Positions 43,301 to 56,191 of a DNA stretch of 64,000 nt are shown here, piece by piece. The notes beneath the pieces are model-generated. The model was given only the letters and a program-made list of their open reading frames with translations, had not been told where the DNA came from and ran no database searches. The translations under genes and the position numbers were made by a program. Source of the stretch: Strigops habroptila (taxonomy: Eukaryota; Chordata; Aves; Psittaciformes; Psittacidae); contig NC_044297.2 of assembly GCF_004027225.2 (NCBI RefSeq), positions 595,569 through 659,568 on the forward strand. Direction: 5' to 3'. How positions within the stretch are numbered: the stretch's first letter is position 1; every line of letters starts with the position of its first letter.

Positions 43301-46300
43301 AAGAGAAGCTGCGTGGAGACCTCAGAGCAGCTTCCAGTGTCTGAAGGGGGCTACAAGGATGCTGGAGAGGGACCTTCATCAGGGACTGGAGCGATAGCAC
43401 AAGGGGTGATGGGTTCAAACTGAAACAGGGGAAGTTCAGGTTAGATGTAAGGAAAAATTCTTCCCTGTGAGGGTGCTGAGGCGCGGGCACAGGGTGCCCA
43501 GAGAAGCTGTGGCTGCCCCATCCCTGGCAGTGTTCAAGGCCAGGTTGGACACAGGGGCTTGGAGCAACCTGCTCTAATGGAAGGTGTCCCTGCCCGTGGT
43601 AGGGGGTTGGAACTGGATGAGCTTTAAGGTCACTTCCAACCCAAACCAGGCTGGGATTCTGTGATCCCAGCAGCAAAACAGCATCAAATAATCCCTTCAT
43701 GGAAGATTCCAATTCTCTAATTGTCTTCCAGCAACTTACCCTCGAGATTTGAATCTCTTTGGAGACACTCGATGATTCGTATCTGAAAAACAGCTTCGCT
43801 CACGCAAGCAGCAACCGGCTGCTTCTGCAATGACCATTTGTCCGCAGGCAGCCACGATGCTGCTGTCTGGCAGCAGCCCCTTTGGCAGCACCCTGTGGTT
43901 TTGCACCCGTGCAAAATCCTATCTCTGTGGTAGACAATGGTGCCAAGTGTTACAGGAGGAGAGCCACAAACAAGAGAGCTGGACCAGCGTGCGACGGGAG
44001 ACCTGAGTTGCCACCTCTATCTGCCTGGCCCATGGGCTCTTTTTCCTGAGCAGCAGCCATCCTCCGTGAGGAAAAGTTCCAGTGGTGACAAGGCAGATTG
44101 AACTGATCCCCTGCAAATCTGGCTGTGCAGAGCCGGCAGCAGCCAGCAGCACTGGGAGGATTAAGTGAGAACGTCACACGTTTCTTATTTGATTTTCCCC
44201 CTTGCTCCATGTCAAGCTTTGGCGAGATGAGAAACATTGCAGTGCTCTGCATTGAGTTATGGCCCGAGGCATTTGCAGCCTTCTCTATTTCTCCCTTCAC
44301 CCCTTCTCCTTTCAGTTTTCCGTTTTATTTCTTTTCCTAAATGGAAAAGACTCCCTGTGTTGCATTCTTGGGTGGTCAGTTGCAGGGCAAAGCCGTAGGG
44401 ATTAATACATAACCACGCAGGATGTGCTGCCATCAGCTCTGCCTCAGGGTACCAAACCTTATCAGCTTTGTGCAGCTGAAAACCCACCTAATCCACCTGA
44501 TAATCATCCCTGGAAAATCTGTTTGGTACTTTGGGAGCTGGTTGGGAAGAGCTGAGGCAATGGGTGTTAGTGCTGCTCATCACAGCGGTTCCTGGTGCAT
44601 CCGGGTCTCCTGGCTTCTGCATCCATGTTTCTCATCTTCCCCTTGTTTGACTGTGAACAGCTTCCAGGGACCCTGCAGGGACTTGTCTCCCTCTTTTTTC
44701 TCATCCTTGGTGTTGGCTGAGCCCCTTGTTACTGGGTCTGCTGGGCTGGAGGATGTCTGGGTGGGCTTCATCATGGGCTTCACAACAGGTTCCCCTTGCT
44801 TTATGCTCCCAAGCAAGAAGTCCACGTGCACAAGTTTGTTGCTGATGCTTGACCCAGTGGTTCAAATGGTGGAAAACGAGAGGTTTCCACAAAAGTTGAG
44901 CCATTTGTGTTGGAATCTTTGCTGGGAGGCACATCTGAGGCTCAGAGCTCCAGAAAGCAAAGCCAGTGCTTGACTGCAACCACCCAGAAGTGCTTCTACA
45001 TCTCCAACTTTCTTTCTGCCAGTGCATTTCAGAGGACTTTTCTCTTTGGTTTAAAGCACTTTGCAGCTGCAGAAGCCCTCATGGTTGATAAAACATCCAA
45101 AGAATCACTGTAAGAACGAACTAAACCCCAACCTCATCATCTAGAGACCTTTCCAACCACCATTCACTTGTTCACAATGCTGTCTCGTGGTGGAAAGGAG
45201 ATGGCAACATTCACCCGACCATGCTGGTGTTGTAGGGATGGAGGCAGGAGGGAGCAAACTAGCAGCTCTTTTGGGAAACTTGGCCCCAAATCCTATCTGT
45301 CAGCAGCAATTCCCAATCCATCTGTCCCAAGCGACCTCTGAAGTATTCCCTTGGGGATGTTATGGGTTCAGCTGCCCATCAGGATTAAAAATGGGAACAA
45401 TAACAGTTCTCCCAGGTAGGGGAGAAGAAAACTATAATAGAAAGGGTCTGGGCTGCTTGGAGGAGCTGGGGTGAGAGACCATAAAAATCCTGGAGATAGA
45501 TGGGAATGTGCAAACATCCTGAGAATAATTAGACCATTATTTCACATTGAAATATTGTACAATTAGATAATAATTGTATCACGAGGCAGAAAATTGTCCT
45601 AACATTTTAATAATGGCTTCCTTTTTTCCCCGCTTTTCCTTGACCAGGACTTTTGAGGAATGGGAAGAGGTGGGGAGCAGGGAATATTGCTCATGGCTGT
45701 CTGAGCTTGAATGACAGCACTGTCTTGCTTAGACTGGAATGGAAAAGCATCACTACAGGGAGCAAAAGCAGCTCCTTTTGCCTTCTTCCAGCACTGTATC
45801 CACCCCACTCAAATAACTCTCATTCCCTGCAGACCAGTCAGAATTCCATGTTTCTCTATCCAATAGGTTCCTGTGTATTCCTGCCTTTGAATTTTGGGGT
45901 TCACATAAGGTGAGGAAGAGGAGCACGTCCCCATGTAACATCCTGCCTTCGCCACTATGGTGGGTGACAAACCACTGTGGGGTCTTCAAGTCTGATGTTG
46001 TCACATGAAATTGGCTTTGGGTTGAGGATTTAAGGGCAGATTTCCTGCAGTAGCACCAGGAATGTACTGGGATATGTTCAGTACTGGGAATGGGGCCATT
46101 TGCCTGGGGAAGTTGTTGGGTTGGGAAGACTAAATGATACCTGTTCCCCAAAATGCAATGCTCTCCTCTTGGACAGCAGCACCATGTTTGTGTGCAACCC
46201 GTAATTGGGTTGTGCAAGAGCTGCCCAGCTCCTCAAGGAGACTTTCCCTGCCCCTTCCTCACCACAATTGATGTTTTAAACCCACCACGTTTGAAGGGCT

Positions 46301-49300
46301 TGGCACCAAAGCACACAACTTCACACCAGATGCTATTGATGACGTTGGAAATGCTGTTTGCTGCTGTTTAAATAGTTTATTGTGGTTTGGGGGGGTGTTA
46401 CCATGACGATGGGATGGCATCTGAGCACAGCCTTGTACCAGGGTAGCTATGAGCGGGTGGGTTATTAAATAGATACTGCACTTGAGGCAGTGTAGCTGTC
46501 GATTAATTGCATCTGGAAAGCTGGAGTCTGCTGGATAACTGACACTGCTCAATTGTTTCCACCCTCATGGAGATGAGATTAATATAACAGCAAACATTTA
46601 TGAAGCCTTTTTCATCCCACAGTTTCCTTATCTGCTTCATTAAGTGATAAGGGTACGGCAGATAACGGATGAGTAACCAAGAGGACGCAGGGTTTCTGCT
46701 GTGGGTTTTATTGCACAGTGATTTCCCATCCTGAGCAAAGAGGGTTCAGTGCAGAGCCAGTCCCAGGGGAGTCTGCAACCAAGTCAGAGCAGACGCGCTG
46801 GGTTGAGATGGGTCAAATCTGTCCAGCACAGCTCTGGGTCCTTCCTAAATGCTGGAGCAAGTCCAGAGGAACCCAGGAAGATGCTGCGAGGGTGGCAGCA
46901 GGTTGGAACTGGAGGAGCTTTAAGGTCCCTTCCAACCCAAACCATTCCAGGATTCTACCTAAGAAACAAGAAGCTTCTCCATAGAGGAAACCTGCCTTTT
47001 CTGCTTTCCACAAGGATTGTGTCACAGCAGCGTGGATGCAGAGTCATTGTCCCTTGAGCAGGTTTGTGTACTGAAGCTTGGCCTTGCCCTGCTGGCCCCA
47101 AATTCCTAGTGTCTGGATGACGGCTGCAGAGGGAAGCTGAGCCCTGCTGCTGCTTGAAACACAACGCTGAGGACAGAGGTGCCACAAGCAGCTGCTTCCT
47201 CCAATTTATTGCTTTGACATCAACCAGTGACCATCCAAACCGAGACGGTCAGTGAACTCCTGCCTCAAGCCCCTAGTGATGCTCAGCGCTCCGCAAAGCG
47301 TCTTCATCCCCAGCATGGGATGGGAGAGGAGGTCCCAAAGCACAACCCAGCCCCATTGAGAGACTGCAGATGCTGTTATTTGAGGCACCTTATCAACCAG
47401 TTAGTCCTGGCACTGCTTTACAGCTCTAGGGTGAAGGGTGAGAACAAATATCACCTCATGGTGACCCATGAGACCTGGCGCACTCAATGCATGGGTGGTT
47501 CCCACTGGGTACTGAGGAATTAAGAATAAATTAAGGAACAGATTAAGAAAGCCATCAAACAAACCAAACATCGCAACCAAACTCTTACGGTGGCTTGTGC
47601 CAGCACCCAACTTGCAGATGAGCACCATGATCACTCCAAGACCCATCTGAAACCTGAGTGTCCTGCACTTCCGAGGCACCAGACTGACACTAATTCATCT
47701 CACTCCTGTATTTATTGCCATGGGAATTTCAAACTGCCAAAGGAAAAGGGGGAAAAAAGATGTAATTTAGTTTTGGACAGGCTGAATTTATATCTAGTGG
47801 ATATGGGGGGGGTGTTAAATCCAGTTAATACCCATCAGATCAGAGCCTACTGCTGGGAGCAGCGCACAAACCAGCCTTGCATTCCCTTGTCCATCCCCAT
47901 CCCATGGCTTTCCAACCCCGGCTGAGAAATCAATGCTTTGAGCCCGCTCCATGCTGGGTATCCAGCAGGTTCCCAGGGCTTTTGCAGCATTCAGTGATGC
48001 TGGAGTTTTGGGGAATGCCAAAAGCTGCTTTGGTTATTGCTACCTGGTGCATAGGGAATGCCTCAGGGCAGCCGGTGCAGGGGCTGCTGGCCCTAAACCC
48101 ACCTCCTTTCGTTCCCTCTTCCTCTTCCATCTTCCACATTACATTCGAGGATTACACAGTGCCGGGCGCTGATCAAAACCCTGCTCTGTAAAGCCCAGAA
48201 GTCCATTAAGTCAAGATTAAACCCAGCCTCCTGGTGTTATATTTGGGTGTAAATGACTAATTACTCTGTCTGTGCACCGATGCAATTTCTTCTCTCCGGA
48301 GGGTTTCTTTCTGCAGTAATCACCTCCCGGGGAAGGCAGGGGGTGAACATGTTCCTCGTGTTCAGCTGCTTCAGCCAACCTGGGAGTTCAAGCTTACAAG
48401 CAGTAAGTAATGCTCTGAGCCACTTTGTTTCTGCTGCAAATAATATGGGGTTGGGGAGATATTAACAATTGCAGACAGCAATTGGAGGAGCTGCGGTGGG
48501 AAATGAAGGTTTAAGGGTTTGCTGTTTCCTCTGCGGATTGATGGATCTTTAGACACCCAAGATCATTTGATAACCCATCTGGGAATCAAAAAGGGACTAT
48601 AAATCCCAGTGGCATCACTGAGCCCCAAGTGCTGCCCTGGCAGTGCTGGGACTGGAAGAGGTTGTAGAGGGGGCTCTTTTAATTATAGAATCCCAGCCTG
48701 GTCGGTGTTGGAAGGGAGCTTAAAGCTCATCCAGTTCCAACCCCCTGCCACGGGCAGGGACACCTTCCACTAGAGCAGGTTGCTCCAAGCCCCTGTGTCC
48801 AACCTGGCCTTGAACACTGCCAGGGATGGGGCAGCCACAGCTTCTCTGGGCACCCTGTGCCAGCGCCTCAGCACCCTCACAGGGAAGAGCTTCTGCCTCA
48901 GAGCTCATCTCAGTGTCCCCCCTGGCAGGTTAAAGCCATTCCCCTTGGCCTGTCCCTCCAGGCCCTTGTCCAAAGCCTCTCTCCAGGTTTCCTGTAGCCC
49001 CTTTAGGCACTGGAGCTGCTCTAAGCTCTCACCTTAAGGAGCCTTCTCTCCTCCAGGCGGAACCAGCCCAGCTCTCTCAGCCTGTCAATGAGCAACAGGA
49101 ACAAGTTGTTCTGGGAGCTGCAGGAGGTCAGTCCCAACATACATCATTTTTAGAGCAGAGGATGCTTTGCAGAGAAAGGGACATCTCTGCATCAAATAAC
49201 CCCAGTGCTGCAATGTCTGTCTTCACCCTCGTGGCAGGGCTTGACCTTCTTATCAGTGTTTGTGGTGTTCGCAGCTTAGATCACTTCAAGTTTTGACATG

Positions 49301-52300
49301 AGAGAGGACTTTTTTGCCTGATTCTCTCTCATTTAGAGACCAACTAGGGAAGAGGGTTTGATTCCCAAGCAAGTCATCCAGGCTCTTCACCTTTGCCCGC
49401 ATTCCTGGTTTTCCATCATTCCTCCATCACATGTTTGCTAATGGCGCAGGAGAGCGGTGGTGCTCAGAGAGGAATCCAGGCCCCAAGGAGAGAGAAAACG
49501 TCCAGTTTATCTAATGATGATCATCCCATGCACCATGGATACTGCAACATGGATACATCGCACTGCTGGACTCTCACTTTTCCTGGAAGACTGGAAAACC
49601 CCAGGATTTTCTGTCAAGTGAATTGGGAAGAGCTGGAAGCCAGAAAGAGATATGTGATGTGCTCTGGTACTGATATGCTCCTAAACGAAGAACATGGCAA
49701 ACTTTATGGTGCCAGTGAGCTGTTGGGCCCCTATATATGCAGGATACTGAAAAGCATCATGGCTTTTCCTCAGCAGATTTACCAGCTGCCAGCCTTGACT
49801 CCTCAGTTTCCTGCTATTGTTGCAGGGTTCAGAGTAACACTCGCTATAGGATTAACTTCTTTCTGTGCTCTTTTCAGTGCCCAGGCTGCAAAAGGTCCTG
49901 GGGAAAGAGCTGATGCTCTATCTTCAAGCAAAAGCCATTGGGAGAATGACACCCACTTCCCCACTTCTCTCAGTGACTCTGTTATGGTTATGGATCCATA
50001 ACCACCGGATCTTTCCAAGGTGGTTTTATATCTCCAATAAGGATGCTGGTAGAAAGCACAAGTGGGGATGGTTTAGGGGAGCAATCTGCAGACCGAGGCT
50101 CCCCTGGGGCATCCAAAGGCTCTGCTGGATGGCTCAATGCACTTGGGAACACAAGGCACAGTCAATTCTGCTTCCCTTTTTGGGTGGGAATCAGCTCTGC
50201 AGTCATGTTTGATTTCAGAGGTGGGTCCTGGCTGTGAATATAACCCATTTTGCTGATCCTACCTGGCTCTGCTGCTCCAAATCCAGGTACTTGCTTTCCT
50301 TGTTCCTACACGGCTTTTTCATTGCCAGGACAAATTCTTCCCTTTAGGTTCCTGGAACAAGTTCCTGTGTTTCCTACATTTCAGTTACTATTGTCAAGTC
50401 TCAGGCACAGGAAAACAAGGAATTTTCAGTGCTTGGACGTATTGTTGGGTGCTGCTTGCCTGGGGGTGGGCAGAGAATGGACTTTGCTGCCTTCACCTTC
50501 TCAGGTTCCCGCTTGGGGGAAATGTGGGGATAAGGAATGCAGGAGGTAGCTGTGGGCAGGAGGCATTTTGCAGCTTCTTTCGGGCCCTTCTTGGTGGGTG
50601 AGCACGAGGTTTCCATCCCAGCCATGGGCAAACCAAGCCTCTGTTAGGGTTTGCAGATGCAGAAAGAAACCTGGAAATGCCAATTCCACCCCAAAATGCA
50701 GCCCCAGGCTCCCAGACGTGCCTTTGCTCCTTATTTCACACAGGTTCCTCCAGCTTCTCCTGGCAGCTTTGCTTGTCTGGTTATTCCAGGGTGCAGACCA
50801 AAGGCTAAAAACCAAAGTACTAAAAAGGAATCATCTCTTTAACTCATCCTAGCCTGAGAGGGGCTTTGCTGGCTGATCTCCAGCACCCTTACAACACAGA
50901 TGCTCCCGAAACAGAGCCAGCAACAACGGGTAAGAACAGAGCCACATTGGTCGTATTCGTCTCTTTATGTATTATTGCCTTAATTCTCCTTTACAACAGC
51001 TTGGCTATGTCTGATTTATCTTGGGGAGAGGGTCTTGTAACAGCCACAGAGCGAAACGAAACCTGAGCCTGTTTTTAATGACTAGAGAGCATCATCCATC
51101 CCGAGCTGCTTCCCAAGCTGTCAGTTGCATTCATCACAGGGAAACATCCGTGCCAGTTAGCGCAGCACTTAGATATGAGCTGGAAATGTGCTGGCATACG
51201 GCAGTGCAAAGCTCTCCCTTCCCCTCCCGTGTATCCCCAGCCAAAATGTCTTTTACTTCCTTGGAAGCAGGACCAAAAAGAGGCATCGCAGAGCTGAGCT
51301 GTCTTTAGGAAAGATGATGTGTTGGAAAAGTCTGTTGTGCTTCAAAGGCCAGTACTCCAGAGGGAATTGTGGAGCTGCTCGAGAGCTGTGATTTATCTCT
51401 AGTGCTGGTGTGAAAATGCCATCAGATCCAAGATTTCTTGGAGGGGGAGAAAAGAGGGGAGCTCACTCTGGACGTGCACGGCTTCTTTGTGTCCCTTGGC
51501 ACATAGAATCATAGAATCCTAGCCTGGTTTGGGCTGGAAGGGACCTTAAAGCTCATCCAGTTCCAACCCCCTGCTACGGGCAGGGACACCTTTCACTAGA
51601 GCAGGTTGCTCCAAGCCCCGTCCAGCCTGGCCTTGAACACTGTCAGGGATGCTCCACAGGGAAAAGGCAGCATCCCCTGAGCCATAACAGCTTCCTCTCC
51701 CATTGACCCCACTAATACAATCAAGGTGGGTTTGCTTGAGGACACCCACCCACCAAAGCAAGGGGCTTTCCCAAGCCCGAACTTCCCTCCAAGGCTCCTT
51801 AGAGGGTTCCCAACCCAGACTGAGGGACACGGAACAGGTCCTGCGGCACAGCGGAGGCGCATCCAACACTGGTGTCTTTTATGTCGTTTTGTGCTAAATA
51901 TCGAGTTCTCTTTTAAAGGAGGAGGCTGGGAAAGGGATGGATGATTCTGCAGAGGAGCTGGGAAGGGAGAGGGCAGTGATGCTACACATGCACACCCAAG
52001 ACACACTACCGAGGGGGGTTACAAAGCCTTTCCTCGAGCTCCTTCCACGGAGCTGACAAAGGATCCCCAAAGCCTCCTGCAATCAGTGCTCGTTTACCAA
52101 AACGAGCTATATTTTAACTGCAGTGTTCCCCCAATGACCAGAGGTCCCATGGATCTGAGCACAGCGCCCTGGAGGAGGCAGAGCTGGGTGCTGGGGAGGG
52201 TTTGGGGTTTGATGCTCGGAACTCACCTGTCCAGAGCGATGGCTGTCATGGAGTAGATGCTGGCAAAGACAGCAGCGATGGGGAAGAAGTTGTGAAACTT

Positions 52301-52627
52301 GCAGTAGAGCAGCCCATAGTACCACTCATTGTGGATGGCGTAGGTGAAGTTCACCACCGTGTTGAAGGCAGACATGGAGGCTTCGGCGAAAGCCAGATTC
52401 ACCAAGAAGTAGTTGGTGACGGTGCGCATCCTCTTGTGAGCCAGGATGATCCACATCACCACCACGTTCCCCACCACCGACACCACCACAATGAGGGCGT
52501 AGGCGACAGCCCACAGGGCCACTTGCCACGGGGGCTGCACGAACTGGTTCACAAAGGACTCGTTCAGGGAGGCGTTGAGCAGCTCCTGGTGCTCCAGCTC
52601 CGCTTCCAGTGGCAGAGCGTTATCCAT
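37320..52627 (-). CDS. TACR1: TACR1, tachykinin receptor 1 (substance P / NK1 receptor), 5 exons
   Basis: Coding exons: 52627-52227, 42819-42625, 38639-38489, 38192-37996 and 37611-37320, in consistent phases. The sum is 1236 nt, 411 aa (human 407), with the classical five-exon tachykinin-receptor layout. It is a seven-helix class A GPCR of the plasma membrane. Visible features: N-glycosylation sites N18 (NAS) and N22 (NES), TM1 from ~34, E82 in NLAFAEASM (the unusual NK1 glutamate at 2.50), disulfide cysteines C109 and C184, D133-R134-Y135, Q169 in FPQGYY, H201 in YHFC, CWLP in TM6, NPIIY in TM7 and a Ser-rich tail for arrestin control. The tail has RWCPF where I recall CC in mammals, leaving one palmitoylation cysteine. 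The start MDNALP matches the mammalian MDNVLP, although the frame stays open upstream. Family knowledge: couples mainly to Gq for substance P. Confidence 0.97.
41126..41425 (+). mobile_element. CR1 LINE 3' copy in TACR1 intron 2
   Basis: GGGGGCTTTGGACAAGGGCC to AACCCAAACCATTCCATGAT, antisense to TACR1. Confidence 0.92.
42392..42505 (+). mobile_element. CR1 LINE 3' end just downstream of TACR1 exon 2
   Basis: GCTTGGAGCAACCTGGTCTA to CCAAACCCTTCCATGACTCT. It lies 120 bp from the exon 2 donor. Confidence 0.9.
42955..43665 (+). mobile_element. Longest CR1 LINE copy in the window (TACR1 intron 1)
   Basis: The copy includes degenerate end-of-ORF2 sequence (GAGGAGAAGGACTTGGGGGT near 42988) and the full 3' UTR to GGCTGGGATTCTGTGATCCC. 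It starts 136 bp upstream of TACR1 exon 2 and is antisense to the gene. The coding part is degenerate and cannot be active. Confidence 0.9.
46888..46960 (+). mobile_element. CR1 LINE terminal 3' end
   Basis: GCAGGTTGGAACTGGAGGAG to AACCATTCCAGGATTCTACC, in TACR1 intron 1. Confidence 0.85.
48686..49095 (-). mobile_element. CR1 LINE 3' copy in TACR1 intron 1
   Basis: ATAGAATCCCAGCCTGGTCG through CCAGCCCAGCTCTCTCAGCC is reverse-complement CR1, in sense orientation with TACR1. Confidence 0.92.
51506..51655 (-). mobile_element. CR1 LINE 3' end in TACR1 intron 1
   Basis: ATAGAATCATAGAATCCTAG through GCCTTGAACACTGTCAGGGA, reverse complement. Confidence 0.9.
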
Positions 52628-53039
52628 TGCACCACGGCGCAGCCACAACAGGCACAGGGATGCTGCAGGGCGCAGGTCCCTCCTGGTTTGGGGTGCAGCA
52701 GGATCAGGGTGCTCAGATGCTGCAGAGTGCAGATCCCTCCTGGTTTGGGGTGCAGCAGGATCAAGGTACAACAAGTTTGGGGCACACAGCTAGTTTGGGG
52801 TGCAGGTCCCTCCTGGTTCAGAATGCAGCCATTCTGGGGTGTATGGCTGGTTCAGGACACGGGTAACTCCAGTTCAGGGGATGGCTGCTTTGGGGTGCAT
52901 GGTTTAGGGCATTGGTATCTCCTGGTTCAGAGTGCAGTTGGGTTGGGGTGCATGGCTGGTTCGGGGCACAGGTCCCTGCTGTCTCTGGGTGCAGCTGAAG
53001 CAGGGTATCCGGCCATGTCAAGGCACTCCACAGGTTTGG

Positions 53040-53860
53040 GGTGCAGGTGCCTCCTGGTTCAGGGCCGGTTCGGGATGTGAGTCCTTCCCAGTTCAGGTCC
53101 AGAACAAGATGCAGGTCTCTACCAGTTTGGGCACAGCTGGTTTGGGATCTGGGTCCTCCCCGGGTTCAGGACTGGAGCAGGGCACAGGATGCGTGTCCCC
53201 CTTGGTTTGGGATCAGAGTAGAATGCGGATCCTTCCTAGTTCAGGACCAAAGCGGGATGCGGGGAGCAGGATACAGGTCCTTCAGGGTTCTGGACCGGAG
53301 CAGGATGCAGGTCCCTCCCAGTTCAGGACCAAAGCGGGATGCGGGGAGCAGGATGCAGGTCCCTCCCAGTTCAGGACCAAAGCGGGGTGCGGGGAGCAGG
53401 ATACAGGTCCTTCAGGGTTCTGGACCGGAGCAGGATGCAGGTCCCTCCCAGTTCAGGACCAAAGCGGGATGCGGGGAGCAGGATACAGGTCCTTCAGGGT
53501 TCTGGACCGGAGCAGGATGCAGGTCCCTCCTGGTTCAGGACCAAAGCCGGATGCGGGGAGCAGGATGCAGGTCCCTCCCTGTTCAGGACCAAAGAGGGAT
53601 GCAGGATGCAAGTCTCTTCCCGATTCAGGACCGGAGCAAAATGCGGGTCTCTCCCTGTTCGGGGTGCCACCAGTTCGGGATGCGGGTCTCTCCCCGTTCA
53701 AGATGCAGCATGTAGGAATCTCCCGGGTCGAGATGCGGATTCCTCCCGGGTCGAGATGCGGGATGCAGGACTCTCCCGGGTCGGGATGCGGATTGCTCCC
53801 GGGTCGGGATGCGGGATGCAGGACTCTCCCGGTTCGGGATGCGGGTTGCTCCCCGTTCAG
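53040..53860. repeat. GC-rich minisatellite upstream of TACR1 exon 1
   Basis: The core is a 48-bp unit, GGACCAAAGCGGGATGCGGG followed by GAGCAGGATGCAGGTCCCTC. It alternates with an 82-bp composite carrying an extra CTTCAGGGTTCTGGACCGG segment. Clear copies start near 53246, 53324, 53372, 53454, 53536 and 53584. Diverged derivatives (CGGGTCGAGATGCGG, GGTTTGGGGTGCAG) extend to 52670 on one side and 53860 on the other. Confidence 0.9.
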
Positions 53861-53978
53861 GACCGCAGCAGGATGGGTCCCTCCCGGCTCGGGCTGCCGC
53901 CGGTTGGGGCCCGGTTCGCAGCTCGGGGTGCAGCCGGTGGCGCGGAGCCGGCTGCGGCGGGTGAGGAACGACCGGGGC

Positions 53979-53985
53979 TTTTATA
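53979..53985 (-). promoter_or_regulatory. TACR1: TATA box of TACR1
   Basis: TTTTATA on the plus strand reads TATAAAA on the minus strand, within a GC-rich region (53860-54130). It would place transcription start near 53950 and leave a 5' leader of up to 1.3 kb containing the tandem repeat, unless an upstream intron removes it. Confidence 0.55.
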
Positions 53986-56191
53986 AGCGGTGCGGGCGGT
54001 GCCAGGGAGCGGGCGGGCAGAGCCGGCCCGGAGAGCCCTCCCCCGGCCCCGCTCCCCGGCGCCGCTCCTGCCGGGGTGCTCTGCGGGCCCTGCAGCTGCG
54101 CCCCCGGCCAGGGCAGGAGCCCCCCGGTTTCCCCGACCCCTCTTCATCTCCTCCTCAGCCTCTTTGCCCTCCAATTCTTCCAGTGCTTTGCGCCTTCTGG
54201 TGGTGCTGATGGGGCCAAACCCGCTCTCAGAGGCTTGAAACATGCTGATAATTGTAAAGCTGATACATTTGATATAGTACATTTATATATCACAGATATA
54301 ACAGCCAGGGGATTCTGCAAATGGTTTTACATTGTGGTCGGTGAGTGCTTTGCATCCCTGAAGAACAAAGCAAATGCGTGACTACGTGGAAAAGGGAACA
54401 GTCTTCCTGCTCCGGTGGGACCAGCTTCCCTTTTAGTGCCCCTTCCCCTTGGGCTGGTGAAACCTTCTGCTCTAAAGAGCCTTTTCTCCCAAGAATAAGC
54501 CATTGGAATCTGATTAAACTGCAAAGAGGGATTCGCACCTTCCCACAGCCCGGGTTTATAATTGCCACCAGACAGGGGTGATTTTAACTTACTCCTCCAG
54601 TGCCATGTTATTGCCAAGTGTGGGCAATAACAGCTCTTGCTGCCTGCCAGGAGAGCTGGTTATCCCTCAGGATGCACCAGTGTGATGAAGAGGAAAATCA
54701 CCTGGGAAAGCTGAGCGTGGCCCTCTGGTTTGCTAAAGGATGCTCCTATATAGTGTTCTTGGGATGCAGCCTCCCAAATGGATGGAAGAGGAGCAGTGAG
54801 CTGGAGGAACCGCTCACAGGGAAAGCTGCAGCTTCCCGAACACCAGGAGAAATCCAGGATTGAATCGCTGAGTGTTGTGGATGGAGGATCCTCGGATCAA
54901 ACCCTTAGGGAAGCCTGAGGGACTGGAAATCTTCAGTCCCCGGTACGAGGTCAGTAGTTGAAGGACACTGAGCTTTTCAACCCGAGGATGGATGAAGGAG
55001 GGGATGGATGGATCCCAACCAGCCCCTGTCTGAGTGACCATAGTGGGGTCCAGGCCCGTGGCCGAGAGCTCCTGCTGCATCCGGATGCTCGTGGACCACT
55101 CGATGGCAGCATTGCCTAAAAATGCCGGAGGAAGAAGGGGCGAGCAGGGAAGGCTCCCTGGGGACGGCATTCCCAATCCCACGCCCCTCGCTAGGCTGCT
55201 CAGGGGCATTGCTATAACTTTGGCCAAGGGTGAACCCCAAAGGAGAGGACACCCTGGCGGGGGGGGAACGATGCTCATGGCCACCTCATCCCACCCCAGC
55301 AAACCCTTTCCCACTCCCTCCATCCCCAAAGGTGGTAGCAGCACCCCAAGGAGCACTGCAGGGCCAAGAGAGTGCATGTCCTTGCCTCCTGCCTCAGTTT
55401 CCCCATTGGGAAAAAGGGGGTGATGCCTTTGCATGCTCCCCTTGAAAAGAACCAGCTCTTCTTTACCCTGTGCTGCTGCCATGCAAGGAATGGAAATGCA
55501 GGATAATGGCTTGACCAAAGCAGGATCTGGAAGGGGCATAATGTGGGATCAGCATGTTCAGGTGCTGAGCATTGGGTAGTTTGGGGGAGATTTCACCCAA
55601 AGGATTCGTTTTCTTTCTTTTGGAAGAGATTGCATCCAAAGGAAAAGAATAAGTGAATCAATGTCAGGATGGAAACCTGCAGGAGGGAGAACACGTATTT
55701 CTTGCTCAGCAAAACCAGATCATTACAAGCTTTTGGCAAGTAATGAATGTTGTGGGTTCCTGTGAAGATGCCAGAGCTATTCTGGGCGCGAATGCTCTGC
55801 TCTGTTCCAACAAGACCCTCCTCCCTTCCCCTGAGGACACTTGTATACCTTCATGTATATCATCAACCCGGTCAGAGCATGCAGAAAGGCTTTGTGATGG
55901 GCAGCTGGAGGGAACCTTGCCTTTTCCTGTTGTGTTTTCCAGAAGGACGGGAGCCTCTCACGCTATAGGTTTCCCAGCAGAGCCCCCTGGGCTGGCGTAA
56001 TGTCACGTGCGTGCAAAGCAATGCTATTGGGAGGAAAAACTGGCCTTGTCCTTCAGGGATGGTGGTTTTCCAGCTTCTGAGGGTTCAGCTCCTCCATCCA
56101 CCCTGTCCAGGGGCTTGGACCCCATCTCCTCATTGCGTAAAGCTGCATGTGAGCAACACCAGGAGCAGGTTCAAGACAATATCATGTCATA

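Noticed and set aside
48780-49037. Recurrent open frames beginning [21 protein letters not shown] or [20 protein letters not shown] at many places
   Set aside because: They are translations of the CR1 3' UTR in both directions, which is why they recur near-identically. They are not host genes.
52932-54209. A 425-codon open frame on the plus strand with repeated peptide units
   Set aside because: It is made by the minisatellite, whose 48-bp unit keeps frame and lacks stops. It is antisense to TACR1 5' sequence, has parallel open frames on the same strand and shows no domain.
54814-55539. A 241-codon minus-strand open frame taken as a whole gene
   Set aside because: Most of it is low-complexity Pro/Leu/Ser without conserved features. 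Only the short part near 55049-55126 looks protein-like and is listed as a finding.
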